Source: Heterotrichella gracilis (taxonomy: Eukaryota; Sar; Xanthophyceae; Tribonematales; Xanthonemataceae). From it: a DNA stretch of 49,441 bases. The position numbers were made by a program, and so were the translations under genes. The notes under the pieces were generated by a model. It did not search any database. It saw nothing but the letters and a program-made list of their open reading frames with translations, and had not been told where the DNA came from. Positions 1 to 11,201 of the stretch are shown piece after piece. The DNA lies in the NCBI GenBank assembly GCA_032358255.1, contig JAULBX010026341.1, positions 1 through 49,441 of the forward strand. The letters run 5' to 3'. How positions within the stretch are numbered: position 1 is the first letter of the stretch; each line of letters starts with the position of its first letter.

Positions 1-42
1 CACCAGTGCAAGGGGGTTGGTAGTAATGGTCCCAGCTTGCTG

Positions 43-70
43 GGGATGCGTTCTCGTTTCAACGCATCCC
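43..70. repeat. 10-bp perfect inverted repeat at the break of the F-box fragment
   Basis: The arms GGGATGCGTT and AACGCATCCC are separated by 8 nt. The repeat lies where similarity to the F-box paralogues ends and may mark a rearrangement breakpoint. It could also be chance. Confidence 0.5.
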
Positions 71-151
71 GGTGTACTGTAGGACGTCAGATGGCAGTGT
101 GTGGATGGTGATGGTGGCCCCAGGGGCCTCCAACCGGTGAGTATCAGCCAT
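59..151 (-). pseudogene. F-box gene 5' fragment (remnant)
   Basis: On the minus strand an ATG at 151-149 opens about 30 codons. The product resembles the N-terminus of the two F-box proteins at 41807 and 45085: a short acidic leader, then ATITIHTLPSDVLQY against ATTTIHALPPDVLQY in the gene at 45085. The match stops abruptly after this first half of the F-box helix, and a stop codon follows within a few codons. No splice donor is visible that could rescue it. It is in the opposite orientation to the other two copies. I read it as a truncated, non-functional paralogue; the rest could lie beyond the left edge only if an unrecognised exon existed. Confidence 0.6.
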
Positions 152-152
152 G

Positions 153-1317
153 GTGCCACAGGCTGAGCCAAGTGGACTGCAGTTGGGTAAGACCGATTGC
201 GAAAGCACACCTGCACCATGGAAAAAAGCTGCGAAAGTACACAATGTCATGCGGTCTTGGTAACTTGTTGGGGTAGCCTACCCCAACAAGTCATATCAAG
301 GCAGGCATATGCATGCATTGCATTGTGGACTGGAAACCGAGGCAGAACGTGACACCCTTGAGGTACACGATTAATCTATTTCAACAAGAAGCAAACTGTC
401 GCAAGTTTGGCCAAGGGAATCACCACTGGGTCAGGTGACCCGCAACAGATCGAGATATGGACCACCACGTGTAACACTTAAGGTACCTGAACGTTCCGAA
501 CCACAAGAGGTTCAACCCAGCAGCCAACTTGGTGACTGAAGTAGTCCACGCTGTACACGGTACACCTCAGGCTCCAACAGAAGTTGGAACGCAGGCTCTT
601 AACTGCCAGGTAATACTATTGCCAATAGGTGAACTGTCCGACTGGCAGTGCACTGCCATGGTATCTTTCAAAGCTTTTGACAGTCACTTCCAGTTTGAGA
701 CTGAGTGTGCATGAACCAACAGCAATGGTAAACTCTACAGCGCCTGTAACTGTGACAAACAAGGCAAACCAGGCGCGTGGAGCTTCTTTAGACGTGAATG
801 ACCAAGTTTTCTGCGTGGCAGATTTACCGTTTAGGGTTTAGGTAGATCCACATTGAATGACTTTCCTAGGCAATGCTATGCTAGGCAACGGCCCCATCAC
901 TGAATCAGGATCAGTCTGTGCAGACTCTTGATGATGATCAACCAGGATCAATTGCCGTAGTATCAAATTTTTGAACCGGTAACATACACGCTGCTTATAC
1001 TGGCCCAGGGCCAAAACCCCGTTCTCTCAGACTGTGGGGACAGGGGGGTCCCACGTGCCAAGCGGCATGAACACTGTGCAATGCCTGAGAGAATCATTCA
1101 AACGACAATTGCATCGTGACCGTAAAATTTTTAAAGCGGTCCCACACTTGGAAACGCAGGGTGCGCAATTATTATACGAGCTGTTCTGCACAGTGCCCCA
1201 TTACTAAGCAAAGTTGCCGCAAAGTTGCTACAAGTTGGGGGACGTTACAGATATTTTCTTTTCGAGACATACATTTGCAGGGAGCCACCTCAAAATTGGA
1301 AAGAGTAACTTCCTAAA
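153..1317. other. spacer without recognisable gene
   Basis: Several short open frames occur on both strands, but none shows family resemblance, consistent splice sites or the codon bias of the neighbours. An ATGCATGCATTG motif at about 309-320 recurs at other spacers in the window. I see nothing else to call. Confidence 0.5.
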
Positions 1318-1980
1318 CTATAAGCCACCTCGCTTGCAAAAGATATTTTTAATGTAGTAAATTGATGGTGCCAAACGGGCTTCACATCTGCCAGTAAACA
1401 AGCCAAAAATTTTCTTTTCAAATTTATTTAATTGCCAGGAATTCCAGGAATAATAGCATGAAACATTATTAACTCTAAATAAAACGACTTTCCTAATATC
1501 GTCATAGACAGCAGCATAAACAGGACAGTCAACAATAAAGTGGTGACACCCAATGTTTGTTCAGTGATTCGCCCACTGGGTTCTCTTCAACATGGTGATT
1601 CTGACCGCGTTGCATGCAGCGAGGGCAAGAACTTTAATCAGAGGTGGCACACGCCTCAAAACTACCTGTCTCAACTTCCAAATGGTGGGCACCAAGTCCC
1701 TGATCCTAGTGAAGGGTACCACGTGGATTTTGCTCTGTCTCGAGTGTGGTATAAAGCAACAAAGGGCAGTGGCCAATGGCATGAAATCCAAACCAAACCA
1801 ATTGCCAATTTTGGCCCTGCTACCCAACGGGGATGAAGCCCCTCATTTTGTAAGAAAGGTCAGCCTCTCCATGGACAGTGAATCCACTTCATGCATCACA
1901 GGACCTCGACCAACACAGCACCAAAGCACCTCGATCCTCAGCTTGTCAATAGCTTGGACCCAAATCACATGGAGCCATAA
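1318..1980 (-). pseudogene. decayed reading frame, possibly the 3' end of a non-LTR retrotransposon
   Basis: Read on the minus strand, one frame stays coding-like for about 220 codons across 1980-1318 but is interrupted by in-frame stops near 1835 and 1561. Its last third contains GCHHFIVDCPVYAAVYDDIR. This resembles the C-x(n)-H-F-x3-C-P-x-Y pattern found after the reverse transcriptase of many LINE elements. Base composition is more AT-rich than the neighbouring genes. I see no reverse transcriptase core, so the assignment is tentative; it could be the relic of a host gene. Confidence 0.3.
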
Positions 1981-2036
1981 ATAGACTCGTCAGGCGCGGT
2001 AGTGTTGACCTTTCAGCCTACAACCTCACGGTTCCG

Positions 2037-2246
2037 TAATCAGGGAAGACCCTTCATGCACTGCAAGGCCGCCATCATCTCCTTGGGTGCTGTCCACATT
2101 GCACTGAGTAGCTGCCAGCTCAGCTCAAGGAGCCGTTCACCATCATGGTAGGTTCTTCACGCATTGCGAGACCTGAGTCCTGAGAGCACCCCCACCATCA
2201 TCTCCTTGGTTGCAGCAACCTCGCGCTGAGTGGCTGCCAGCTCACT
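2037..2246. repeat. two decayed copies of the receptor's last exon
   Basis: About 2037-2128 and 2152-2246 repeat the terminal coiled-coil exon (2281-2372), sharing phrases such as GCCATCATCTCC and GGCTGCCAGCTCA. Both lie downstream of the true exon in the gene's sense direction and carry substitutions and small gaps. They would fall in the 3' UTR. Confidence 0.75.
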
Positions 2247-2280
2247 GCACCTCGTGGCAATACGCATCAGGGATGACCCT

Positions 2281-5200
2281 TCATGCAGCGCGGGACCTGA
2301 GCACCGCCAGCACCTCCGCCATCATCTCCCTGGTAGCAGCCACGTCGCGCTGAGTGGCTGCCAGCTCATTTCGCAGGCTCGTCAGCTCTGACCCACTTGA
2401 TGAGTAACCTGCAGGGACAGAAATGTTTAATTCGAATAGATGATCAGTTATGACAACAAATTCAAAAACATTCATCATGAATATTATATAATCAGCAGAC
2501 GATATAACATAATATTGGGTCCCTCTTGAATGTCTCAAAACATTCCTGTTTATTCCTGTTAATTCCTGTGGTATAGCTTTCATACTAATTGAAAAACACA
2601 AGTTAACAACGTATTATTCATTTGGGTGTCAAAGGCGTACCATCCTTGCTGTTGATTGGCACCACCACCGCATCCTCCATGCTCCCCTTGCCTCCATACT
2701 CCCCAGCAGCGGCGCGCCGTTTCTTGTCCTTGCTGCGCTTCACCAGCTGCTTGATGCAGAATATGAGCAAGGCCAGCCCAACAACCGCCGCTGCAACGAT
2801 CCACAGGCCGCACACCTACAGCATAAGAAGGGGTGTCATGGACACATTCAGAAACCCTAAACCCTGAACCATAAAGCTGAGCGTGCGGGCCAACCCAACA
2901 ACCCTTAACCGTAAACCCTAAACTCTACAGATCACCCTAAACCCTAAACAGCAGCTGGATCCACAGGCCGCACACCTGCAGCATAAGAAGGGGTGTCACG
3001 GTACAGCCAGAACACTAATACCTGAGCGCAAGGCATCCCAATGACCAATGTTTCATCAAATGTATTACAAGATTTATTACAAGATGTATTCAATAAATTA
3101 CAGTTATGTTTTGGTGTGGGATCCACACTGGCTGAATATGAGCTGGCTTGCATTGGACTCTCCGCTGGTGCAGGTTGACAGGTGGGAGATGTGCTCGGCC
3201 CAAGATTCTTTTGTGTGGCCCTACCCAGGTTCAGGGTAAAACATCTTGGCCATGCGTTTCTTTTCTAGGGTTTTAGGGTTATTATTGCGCCCCACTCACC
3301 TGGCTGAACATGCTGGGCCTCGAGATCCTTCAGCGGCTGGTTCTCAAGATGCCCTTTGGTGATCATGTAAAAATCCATTTCAATTTATTCCATCTAATTA
3401 CATATTTTATGGGTTTTAGTTGCATTTGTTTCTGTGTGTGATCCGCACCTGACTGAACATGAGCTGGCTTGAGTCAGACATGCCGACAGCTGAGAAATGT
3501 ACTGGGCCTCTACTTTCTCTAACAGCCGGTTCTCGAGCTGCTCCTTGGTGATGACATAAGAAACCATTTCAATTTATTCCATCTATATCCATTTTTTCAT
3601 GGGTTTTTATTGCATTTGTTTTTCTGTGTGATCCGCACCTGGCTGAACATGAGCTGGCTTGAGTCGGACTCCCCGCTGGTGCATGCCGACAGTCCAGAGA
3701 TGTACTGTGCCTCAAGCTTCTCAAGCAGCTGGTTCTCAAGCTGCTCCTTGGTGATGATGTAGGAAAAGTAATCGGAGACAGTGATGGGTGTGCCCACTGG
3801 GAAGGAGATGGCCACGTTCTGGACATCGATGGGGTCGCCAACTGGAAACAAGGAGCACCCTATTTTAGGGACAACTAAGGGACAACTTTGCATGGCTTTT
3901 GTAAATGCATTCACACGGCACTATTTACATGTTTGTCATGTACTTGAAATGGAGTGTGCAAGTTGCTCCTTGTGATGATGTAGGAAGAGTAATTGGAGAC
4001 AGAATGGGTGTGCCCACTGGGAGGAAATGGCCACATTCTGGACATCGATGGGGTCGCCAACTGGGGGCAAGGCACATTTAGGCAATCAGCTATCTATCCA
4101 AACAAGCAGTACAGCCAAACAAGCAGTACAGCCAAAGTAGTAAAAACAGGGACACAATGATCGGTGCAGCACAGATATGGTTACTTTTATATCAACCATT
4201 GTACATGTAGGTATTCAACTTGGTGTAATCGGTGTGGCCACCGGGAAGGAGTTGGCAATGTTCTGGACGTGTATGGGGTCGCCAACTGGGTGCAAGGCAG
4301 GTAAGTGGTCTAAGAAGGGAGTGTTTGATGGGGTGGGGTGGCTGTAAATGCATGGCCTGTGGCTAAGCCAATGATTTACTAGGATAAAACTATGTACAAT
4401 AATAAGTAGGGTAAAATTATCTATAGTATTTTTCTATCATAATATATGAGAAAACATATGCATACAAAAACACACCTGGTATCACAATACACTTGTAAAA
4501 TTGTCTTGTGGCCGCTGAATGTCCACCACCATAGCTACATGTATGTAATTGAGTCACTAATGATAAATGGCATTAAGAAAACCCACCTGGTACCACCGTG
4601 CACTCCATGGAGGCTATCTCCATTGCCACTGGTGTATCCACCACCATGGCCACCGCATGGCCACTGGTCAGCACATCAACCTGCGCCTGGAGCTCCTCGG
4701 GGTTGTTCCTACACAGGCCAGGGCACTGGTCACGTGGGATCGTCCTTTTCAAATCTCGCACATTCGTGGGGGTTGGGGTGGGGTGTGGGGGTTAGGGTGG
4801 AGGATGTTATATCTAATCAGGAAAAAAATGGAGCAATTTCCCGCCCCTGGTGGCTGGTCAGCACATCCACCTGCGCCTGGAGCTCCTCGGGGTTGTTCCT
4901 ACACACAACCCAGGGCACTGGTCACGTGGGATAGTCCTTTGGAAACCTCGCACATTTGCGGGGGCTGGGGTGGAGTGTGGGGGTTAGGGTGGGGGATGTT
5001 ATATCTAATCAGGAAAAAATGGAGCAATTTCCCGCCCCTGGTGGCTGGTCAGCACATCCACCTGCGCTTGGAGCTCCTCGGGGTTGTTCCTACACACAGG
5101 TCAGGAAACTGGTCACGTGGGATCATCCTTTTGAAATCTCGCACATTCCTGGGGGTTGGGGTGGAGTGTGGGGGTTAAGGTGGGGGATGTTATATATATG

Positions 5201-8200
5201 ATCAGGACGATTTTGACAATTGTAGCAATTCCCTCCCCTGGTGGCTGGTCAGCACATCCACCTGCACCTGGAGCTCCTTGGGGTTGTTCCTGCACACATG
5301 AGCACTATAAGCGCTGGACGGTTCGAAATGTCAACCTGGCGGGTGAGGGGACCGAAGGATCCCTTTACTACAGGGTCAGAAGGTAAGGATAGGACTTTTC
5401 CCCCTTGCCCTTCCAGTTGACAAACCCTAAACCTTAGACTGCTTCCGTGCCGGGGAGGTGGGCGCTGTTTACACGGACAGTAGCAACAAGCCATGCATTA
5501 TGCAGGATGAACCGTCTATATGGTTTAGGGTTGGTACGCCAGCTGCATGTATGCAGGTCCTGTGGGCTTACCATGACATGCCTGTGGCCAGTACGCCGTA
5601 GTTCCTGAGCACAGGCATGTAGTCGGTCCAGGTGACAACTGCCTTGCCGGGGAGGTCGTAGACTGAGCTGATCTGCAACAACACCACAGCAGGGTTCAGC
5701 TGTGCACAAGGGTGTAGGGTTAAGGGTTCATAGATGGAGCTGATCTGCTACAGCACCCAGGCATGGTTCAACTGTGCACAAGGGTTTAGGGTTTAGGGTT
5801 AGAGTGAAGTTACGCTAACCCTAACCCTACGCTGGCTCTGTCATAGCTGATGTGCAACAACGCCAAGGCCAGGATGGAGCCCCAGCCCAGCACCAGGCAG
5901 GGTTTAGGGTTAGGGTCTAGGGCTTATGGCCTATCGGTGGACCATGCACACATGGGCAAGGTTGTGACATGTGAGGCTACCTACCGAAGCTGTCAGAGAC
6001 TGTGTGGTGAGGATGGCCAAGGTGTTTGCAATATAGAACGAGTAGAAAAGGGCCAGGATGAAGCCCCAGCCCAGCAGCAGGTAGGGTGTAAGGTTAGGGT
6101 TCATGGCCTATCAAATGACCACGCACATATCGACAAGACATGGGAGGCTACGTACCGATGCTGTGAGGGACTGTGTGGTGAGGATGGCCGAGGTGTTAGC
6201 GATGTAGAAGGAGTAGACAATGGCCAGGATGAAGCCCCAGCCCAGCACAACCAGGCGGGCAGGGATGGACACTGGATAGGTGTCTGGGTATACCAGGTAG
6301 AGCCCAAGGAACCGCAGCACGCCATCAACGTAGCCAAGGAAGGGGTCTGTAGGAATTTGGCAAGTTCAATGAGTAATACGATTGCGACACACTACAGGGC
6401 AAAGTGGTTTGTGTGCCCTGGGTGGGGTTCAGGGTAGACCAGGGCCAGGTAGATAAAATAAAAAGGAACGGCAGCAGGAAGGGGTCTGCAGGGTTGTGCA
6501 TGCCTCAGTGTCGGGGCACAGCTCACAGTTTTCAACAAGTGCTACGCATTGCAGATGCCATGGCCAAACAACCATATGAGATGCCTCTCAAAACAGAACA
6601 TCAGATGACCAGAGGCACAGAGAGATACTATCCTACAGCTACAAGGGAGGCCGCCAATCCAATGAGCACTCACGTTTTTCGTCGATGTACACCGATGCCG
6701 CACGTTTCTCTGGGTCCGTCAACCCATACCACTCAAAGATCACTGTGAACACCGGCAGGATGATGATGGTCAGACCCAATGCCAGCCACAGCTTCCAGTT
6801 GAAGCTCTTGGTCCATGACCAGTAGCCCTGGCTCTGGTAGGTGGCCTGGGTGAGGGTGGTCAGCCCGTTCTTGTACACAGCTGAAGTGAACTGCGGCAGG
6901 AAATGGCGTGAATTATACCTGCGGCAAAGTGCTGGAACAGGCATAATTTCCTCATTTTCATTTGGTTTTGGTGATATCTTGCACCTGATGAATCCCACAA
7001 TAAATGACCAGTGACCCTGGCTCTGGTAGGTGGCCTGGGTGAGGGTGGTCAGCCCATTCTTGTACACAGCTGAAGTGAACTGCAGCCAAATGGGCTCCAT
7101 ATATACAAATGTTGCAACATTTATGCAACATCCATAATTACAATACAACATGTATGCAAAATGCTGGAATAGGAGGGGCTTGCACCATTGTCTCTTGTTA
7201 CAGCAAATAACAAAAAAAAACAGATATCCAAGAAACTAATAAAAACAAAAAGCCCAGTAGCTCAGCTTTGGTGAGTGAAGAAGGGAGCGCCGTCAGCCAT
7301 TCACGTATACAGGTAGCATGTTCAGTCCATGCATCACTTCCTTGCACCCACCAGGATGCCATCCCCAATCTCTGTGGGGGTCACAAACATCCCCGCGGCT
7401 GACACGTCGCACGTGCTGCTTGCATTCTTCATTGTATTCACCATGTCCTCCCACACAATGCACACAAAATTCCAGTCTACGCCCTCCACCTTGCCCATGC
7501 TGCTGGATATCCTGCACCCAAATTAGTTTAATTAACAATCCATTCATTGAAAGATTTGAAACTGCACTATTGTGGGATATGTAGGGTTTGGGCTTTGTGG
7601 TTTAGGGTTTATCTATGATTTTTTACATTGTATCCACCATGTCCTCCCACACGATGCACACATAGTTCCAACCAACGCCCTCCACCTTGCCCATGCTGCT
7701 GGATATCCTGCAGCAAATTAGGGTTTAGGGTTGACAGTGGGTGGTGGACAACAGCATCAGGAGACCAAACCATGCCATTTTGTTTCTTCAGGCCGTGCAA
7801 CACTAAGGTCCTTTTAGTGTCAATTTACCGTCCCCAGGCCGCAAACTCCAAGCCCTAAACAACAACATTAATGTTGTACTTACCCTCTCCAGAGCGCGGG
7901 CATGTACCCATCCGAGGTGTTGGGTGTGTCAAAGTCGCAGCGCACCATGGGCGACCACTCACTGATGCAAACCCGCAGCAAGGAGAGGTTGGTTTAAAAC
8001 CCTAAACCCTACACAGTCAGATCTTCAGTACAGTAACGGTGTCGCGGCGACCACTCACTGATGCACACCCGCAGCGGCTTGATCTGCACACCAGTCACCC
8101 TTGGCTTGGTTTGAAACCCTAAACCCTAGACCTTGCTGCAATGTAGCACTACAACCATAATAACAGTCAGTGTTGCACCTGCGGTGCCAAGCAGCCCTGG

Positions 8201-9113
8201 TATTATCCCAAAACCCTTAACCCTGCACAGTCAGATACTGAGTACAACTACAGTGGCCCAGCATGTCCCATGGGGATCGTAGGCTTGCCAGCAATACATG
8301 AAAATCCCAGCAGAAACAAGGTGTGAGGCACAGCGCCTACACACACAACACCACCAGACGTGCCTTCACAGGTCTCAAGAGTTGTTTTCTGATCATCTCT
8401 GGCTGGGCCCCTACTTGTGAATCACATGTTGACCAATTGCCGTATTGTGCTGGTGCAGGCGGGTGCAGGCGAACACACGATTGTGAACGCCTTAACTGGG
8501 CGGTCTAGGCAGTCTTGGTCGGTACGTGCGCATGTGCATGCCCATGGTTCCCGTGCCTACAATGTCATCTGTACAGAGTTGGCTGGCCACCTGTTTATTT
8601 CCATTTTGATTTGTTTTTATTTATTCGGTACCGGATAGGCTGGGCACCTACTTGTGAACCACATGTTGACAAGGGTCTCATTCACAGTCTTGGTCGCGTT
8701 GCTGTCCAGCCCAAGAACGGTGGCCAGGGCGCCACCTGAGGTGGGGAGGACAACAGTTTTAAAGAGGGAGTGAGATGACTGAGACAGGCGAGGATAATAA
8801 GATTAAAAAAATCTTTATCTGTCTTCCATATCACCCTACCACCTAAAGGGGTACACGGAAAACAAAAGTTAGCGCATCCACACACATTGAGGTTTCACCC
8901 CTGTAAGACACCCCTTGCAACAACACAGTACAGGCATGCATGCCACTCACTGGCTTGGTGCAGTGGACCAAACACCCCAGCAAGGTGGGGTTTATGGAGG
9001 TTTGCTTCCTTACCAGTGGAAGCAAGGGTGTTGCCCGACTGTCCTCTAGCCCATGGAAGCGCAGCAAGCACTACCAGGGTTGCAAGGACCAGCCAATGAC
9101 CTGCCCTCGCCAT
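2281..9113 (-). CDS. ionotropic glutamate receptor-like channel
   Basis: Ligand-gated cation channel of the GLR/iGluR family, predicted in the plasma or flagellar membrane. Exons (minus): 9113-9014, 8735-8652, an unresolved one ending at 7884, 7511-7352, 6890-6674, 6346-6156, 5672-5572, 4708-4587, 3841-3639, 2815-2641, 2408-2281; phases agree from 7511 to the stop. The product is about 525 aa with no amino-terminal domain. In order: signal peptide (LVLATLVVLAALPWARG); S1 with LRVCISEWSP and VTPTEIGDGILFTSAVYKNG; M1 (LALGLTIIILPVFTVIFEW); pore and M3 with YIANTSAILT, the counterpart of the SYTANLAAF signature; S2 with ISSVYDLPGKAV and VVDTPVAMEIAS; M4 (WIVAAAVVGLALLIF); basic tail KRSKDKKRR; final coiled coil. 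The S1 Arg that usually binds the amino-acid carboxylate appears replaced. The weak point is the exon at 7884-8100. Confidence 0.85.
2850..2949. repeat. interstitial telomere-type heptamers
   Basis: Several perfect and near-perfect CCCTAAA units occur within a receptor intron, the longest run at 2934-2949. They are flanked by degenerate units. Confidence 0.7.
2956..3003. repeat. acceptor-edge copy of the M4 exon
   Basis: Repeats about 2799-2843: the end of the intron with its acceptor and the first codons of the M4 exon. It lies upstream of the true exon in sense. Telomere-type heptamers lie between the two copies. Confidence 0.75.
3115..3600. repeat. three donor-edge copies of the S2-end exon
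   Basis: Segments at about 3115-3215, 3290-3375 and 3436-3600 resemble the 3' half of exon 3841-3639 with its donor and adjoining intron. The last two are the clearest, sharing GGCTGAACATG or GCTGAACATGAGCTGG and the AT-rich intron start. The phrase ATCCGCACCTG recurs at 3441 and 3631, 190 bp apart. All three are downstream of the true exon in sense. Confidence 0.75.
3958..4305. repeat. two acceptor-edge copies of the S2-end exon
   Basis: About 3958-4075 and 4228-4305 repeat the 5' half of exon 3841-3639, including TTCTGGACATCGATGGGG or a variant of it. Both lie upstream of the true exon in sense. The first has lost single bases, breaking the frame. Confidence 0.75.
4845..5300. repeat. three acceptor-edge copies of an S2 exon
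   Basis: Copies of the start of exon 4708-4587 (reading NNPEELQAQVDVLTS) lie at about 4851-4920, 5041-5100 and 5241-5300. Each keeps a plausible acceptor (TGTAG or TGCAG before GAACAACCCC). Period 190 then 200 bp. The intervening intron pieces are also repeated. None continues into the rest of the exon. Confidence 0.85.
5781..5801. repeat. interstitial telomere-type heptamers
   Basis: Three tandem AGGGTTT-type units inside a receptor intron, continuing as degenerate units to about 5830. Confidence 0.75.
5840..6085. repeat. two donor-edge copies of the pore/M3 exon
   Basis: About 6001-6085 and 5840-5905 repeat the 3' part of exon 6346-6156, sharing GGCCAGGATGAAGCCCCAGC. Spacings by hand are 171 and 183 bp. 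Both are downstream of the true exon in sense; the further copy is the more decayed. Confidence 0.8.
7010..7085. repeat. acceptor-edge copy of the S1-end/M1 exon
   Basis: A near-identical copy (reading FTSAVYKNGLTTLTQATYQ) of the start of exon 6890-6674, displaced about 189 bp upstream in sense, with its own CTGCAG acceptor. It lacks M1, so using it would truncate the channel. Confidence 0.85.
7628..7720. repeat. acceptor-edge copy of an S1 exon
   Basis: Repeats the start of exon 7511-7352 with its CTGCAG acceptor, about 196 bp upstream in sense. A telomere-type TTTAGGGTT run adjoins it. Confidence 0.8.
8040..8100. repeat. acceptor-bearing partial copy of the first S1 exon
   Basis: Reads IKPLRVCISEWSP on the minus strand with a TGTGCAG acceptor. 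The longer copy at 7985-7884 (LRVCISEWSPMVRCDF) has the donor but no acceptor that I can find. The offset is about 96 bp. Confidence 0.75.
8397..8440. repeat. donor-edge copy of receptor exon 2
   Basis: Repeats the end of exon 8735-8652 with the start of its intron, about 236 bp downstream in sense. Confidence 0.65.
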
Positions 9114-11201
9114 GGCGCCTGGTGTTTAGGGTTTAGGGTTGGAGCCCCCGTTGGAGCGCTGGTGTGACGTTGCTGTAGGTTAGCAGCGACAGAAACACTG
9201 GAAACCTGCAGTCAAAGGAGTGTTTTGTTTTGTTTCAGGTATTGGGTCCCTGTGTGGGTAGGTATGCACATGCGTCTGTGTGGTTGGAGCCGTTTACACG
9301 CAGCTCCTGTATAGGTTGCACTGACCCCTTGAAGTTTAGGGTTTAGGGTTTTGACGTTTAGCCCATCGATTGCTTGGTGCCTATGCTGGACTCAACTTGA
9401 AGTGCTTTAGACACATGGATATGTGGGCCACCTACCATAAATTAGCACAATGCCCTGCCATTTTTTCACAGCCAACCCCCCCACCCGCACCCACCACCAT
9501 AGGTGACCCCAGCCACCCCACTTGTATAGCACTGCATATATATTGGCTGGGGGCAACAACATAGGGATGCAACCTGAAGACAGGCGTGGAGAAAGTGACA
9601 TTCGATTGTGCCAAGTGCACCAGGGTACAGTAGGTCACAATTGACACTCACTGTCAGTGGGTTCACTGATGGAATGGCATGCCGGGCTGTACAGAAGTCT
9701 CGGGAGTGACGTATGCGTTGCGTTCAGATATACGTATATATACTTGTGGGTTGCAATACATGGCTACTTTGAGGTTGCTACTTTCGGAGTTTTTGAGCTA
9801 CTTTCAGCGTTACGCACACACCCGCGGCCCGTGGCAGTGCTGGTACCCCTCAAGCTTGGGTGCGCGGAACCCTATCAGGTAAGTGTGTGCGAGTCGAATT
9901 GCACCTTCAAGACTGTGGACGACAGCGCTTTCACCTAGCTCGAGTCTGGTGCCACAGGCAACGTGGGGCACAGATCCTGGCCCCACCACACGGTCAGGTA
10001 TTCGAAAGGGGGTAAAGGGGCCCCGGCCGGGGGTTGTTGGATGCCGCGGGGTGTTGTTGGATGCCGGTACAACCGGGTCAAATTACGAATTCTCTGCAGA
10101 ATCGAACCAAAACTTACGTGCGACGCATAGCAGTTGCAGTGAAACCATAAATTGCAAGTCCCGGATACATACTGCGCCGACACCCCCTTGGATGATCAAC
10201 AACACCTACGTACGCCAGGGGCATGCCACACACTACGGTACCACGTCGCTGTACGTACAAGGGAGGATACACGCACCTAATTGCAACCAAATCGACCCCT
10301 GAACATATGTGGCTACTCGACGCCCCACTCAGCGTCAGGCACTAACTCGGTTAAATGAATTTGCCTATGCATGCATGCATTGGGGGCATGTGCATGGACC
10401 GCGGCTAGTTTGTGGGCGTATATCCACACGCAGGCCTAAGCACTGCAGAGCAGTGGGATATGTTTGCTTGTGGGTGTGTGCATTCTCACCAGTATTCAGC
10501 AGAAGACGCCCGCAGTTGACTTGCAAGTGTGCAAGGCCAGTGCGCAGGTGACGCAAGGGAGGTGCACGGGGGCCACGGGGTCCAGCTCCGTTGATGCGTC
10601 ACAAACGGCCCGGTACCCTGCTGGCTTTCAAAACCGTTGGCATGGATGTTCTTTACAATAGAAGGCGCATGAGCGCTGAACACTTGTGGCCCGCCAGTGG
10701 CCAACCAGCCGCGGCTTGCTGGTACACTGAGTCAGCAAATTTCTTCACTGGGGTCCCTGGGATTGCTATTTCATGGGGATTGCCTCATCGACGATACACT
10801 CCACTGCCCGGCAACTAGGCAATTTGAGTCACTTCTTTTGCATTTATTCAAGTGTGTGGGCAGTGCTGTGGTGTGACAAGAAAGAAAGAAAAAAACAAAT
10901 GCCCCCACACACAGCATACTGGTTGCCGCCAAGGTAGTCAAGGTGTCTCACACCCATCTTGCTAGGAGCCAACTGGGCCCCCCCAGTCATCTGCCACCTC
11001 CTGCTACGGTGTGCGTCTGATTGCCTACACACCACAGGCCTGCTGCCATCATGCGTCAGCATCACCGGCGGGAACGGCAGTCTGCAGCTTGCACTGGATT
11101 TTGCTCCCCTTGTGTCCGCTTCAAGCCTGTCACCTGCTGGCCTGCGCCACCAATCGGCCTGCTGCTCAGACCAGCTGCACAACCATGTGGATGCCTTCCC
11201 A
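9114..11201. other. spacer upstream of the receptor and downstream of DRC2
   Basis: Contains the presumed receptor promoter next to 9113, telomere-type heptamers at 9125-9140 and about 9340, an alternating ATGCATGCATGCATTG run at 10369-10382, and copies of the last DRC2 exon from about 10985. No coding exon could be supported. No TATA-like element stands out. Confidence 0.5.
10985..11200. repeat. donor-side/3' copies of the last DRC2 exon region
   Basis: The stretch around 11047-11115 resembles 11198-11290 (shared ACGGCAGTCTGC and GCATCACC blocks), and 11007-11030 resembles 11345-11360. These lie downstream of the DRC2 stop in sense. Confidence 0.6.

Noticed and set aside
2850-2949. A true telomere
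   Set aside because: Only a few heptamers, interrupted and inside an intron; similar short runs occur throughout the window.
4446-5200. Plus-strand open frames with internal repeats (about 160-200 codons)
   Set aside because: Repetition comes from tandem copies of a receptor exon on the opposite strand; not a repeat protein.
3115-5300. Regularly spaced ~190-bp repeats resembling a CRISPR or satellite array
   Set aside because: Repeat units are pieces of receptor exons with splice sites, too long for CRISPR, and the genome is eukaryotic.
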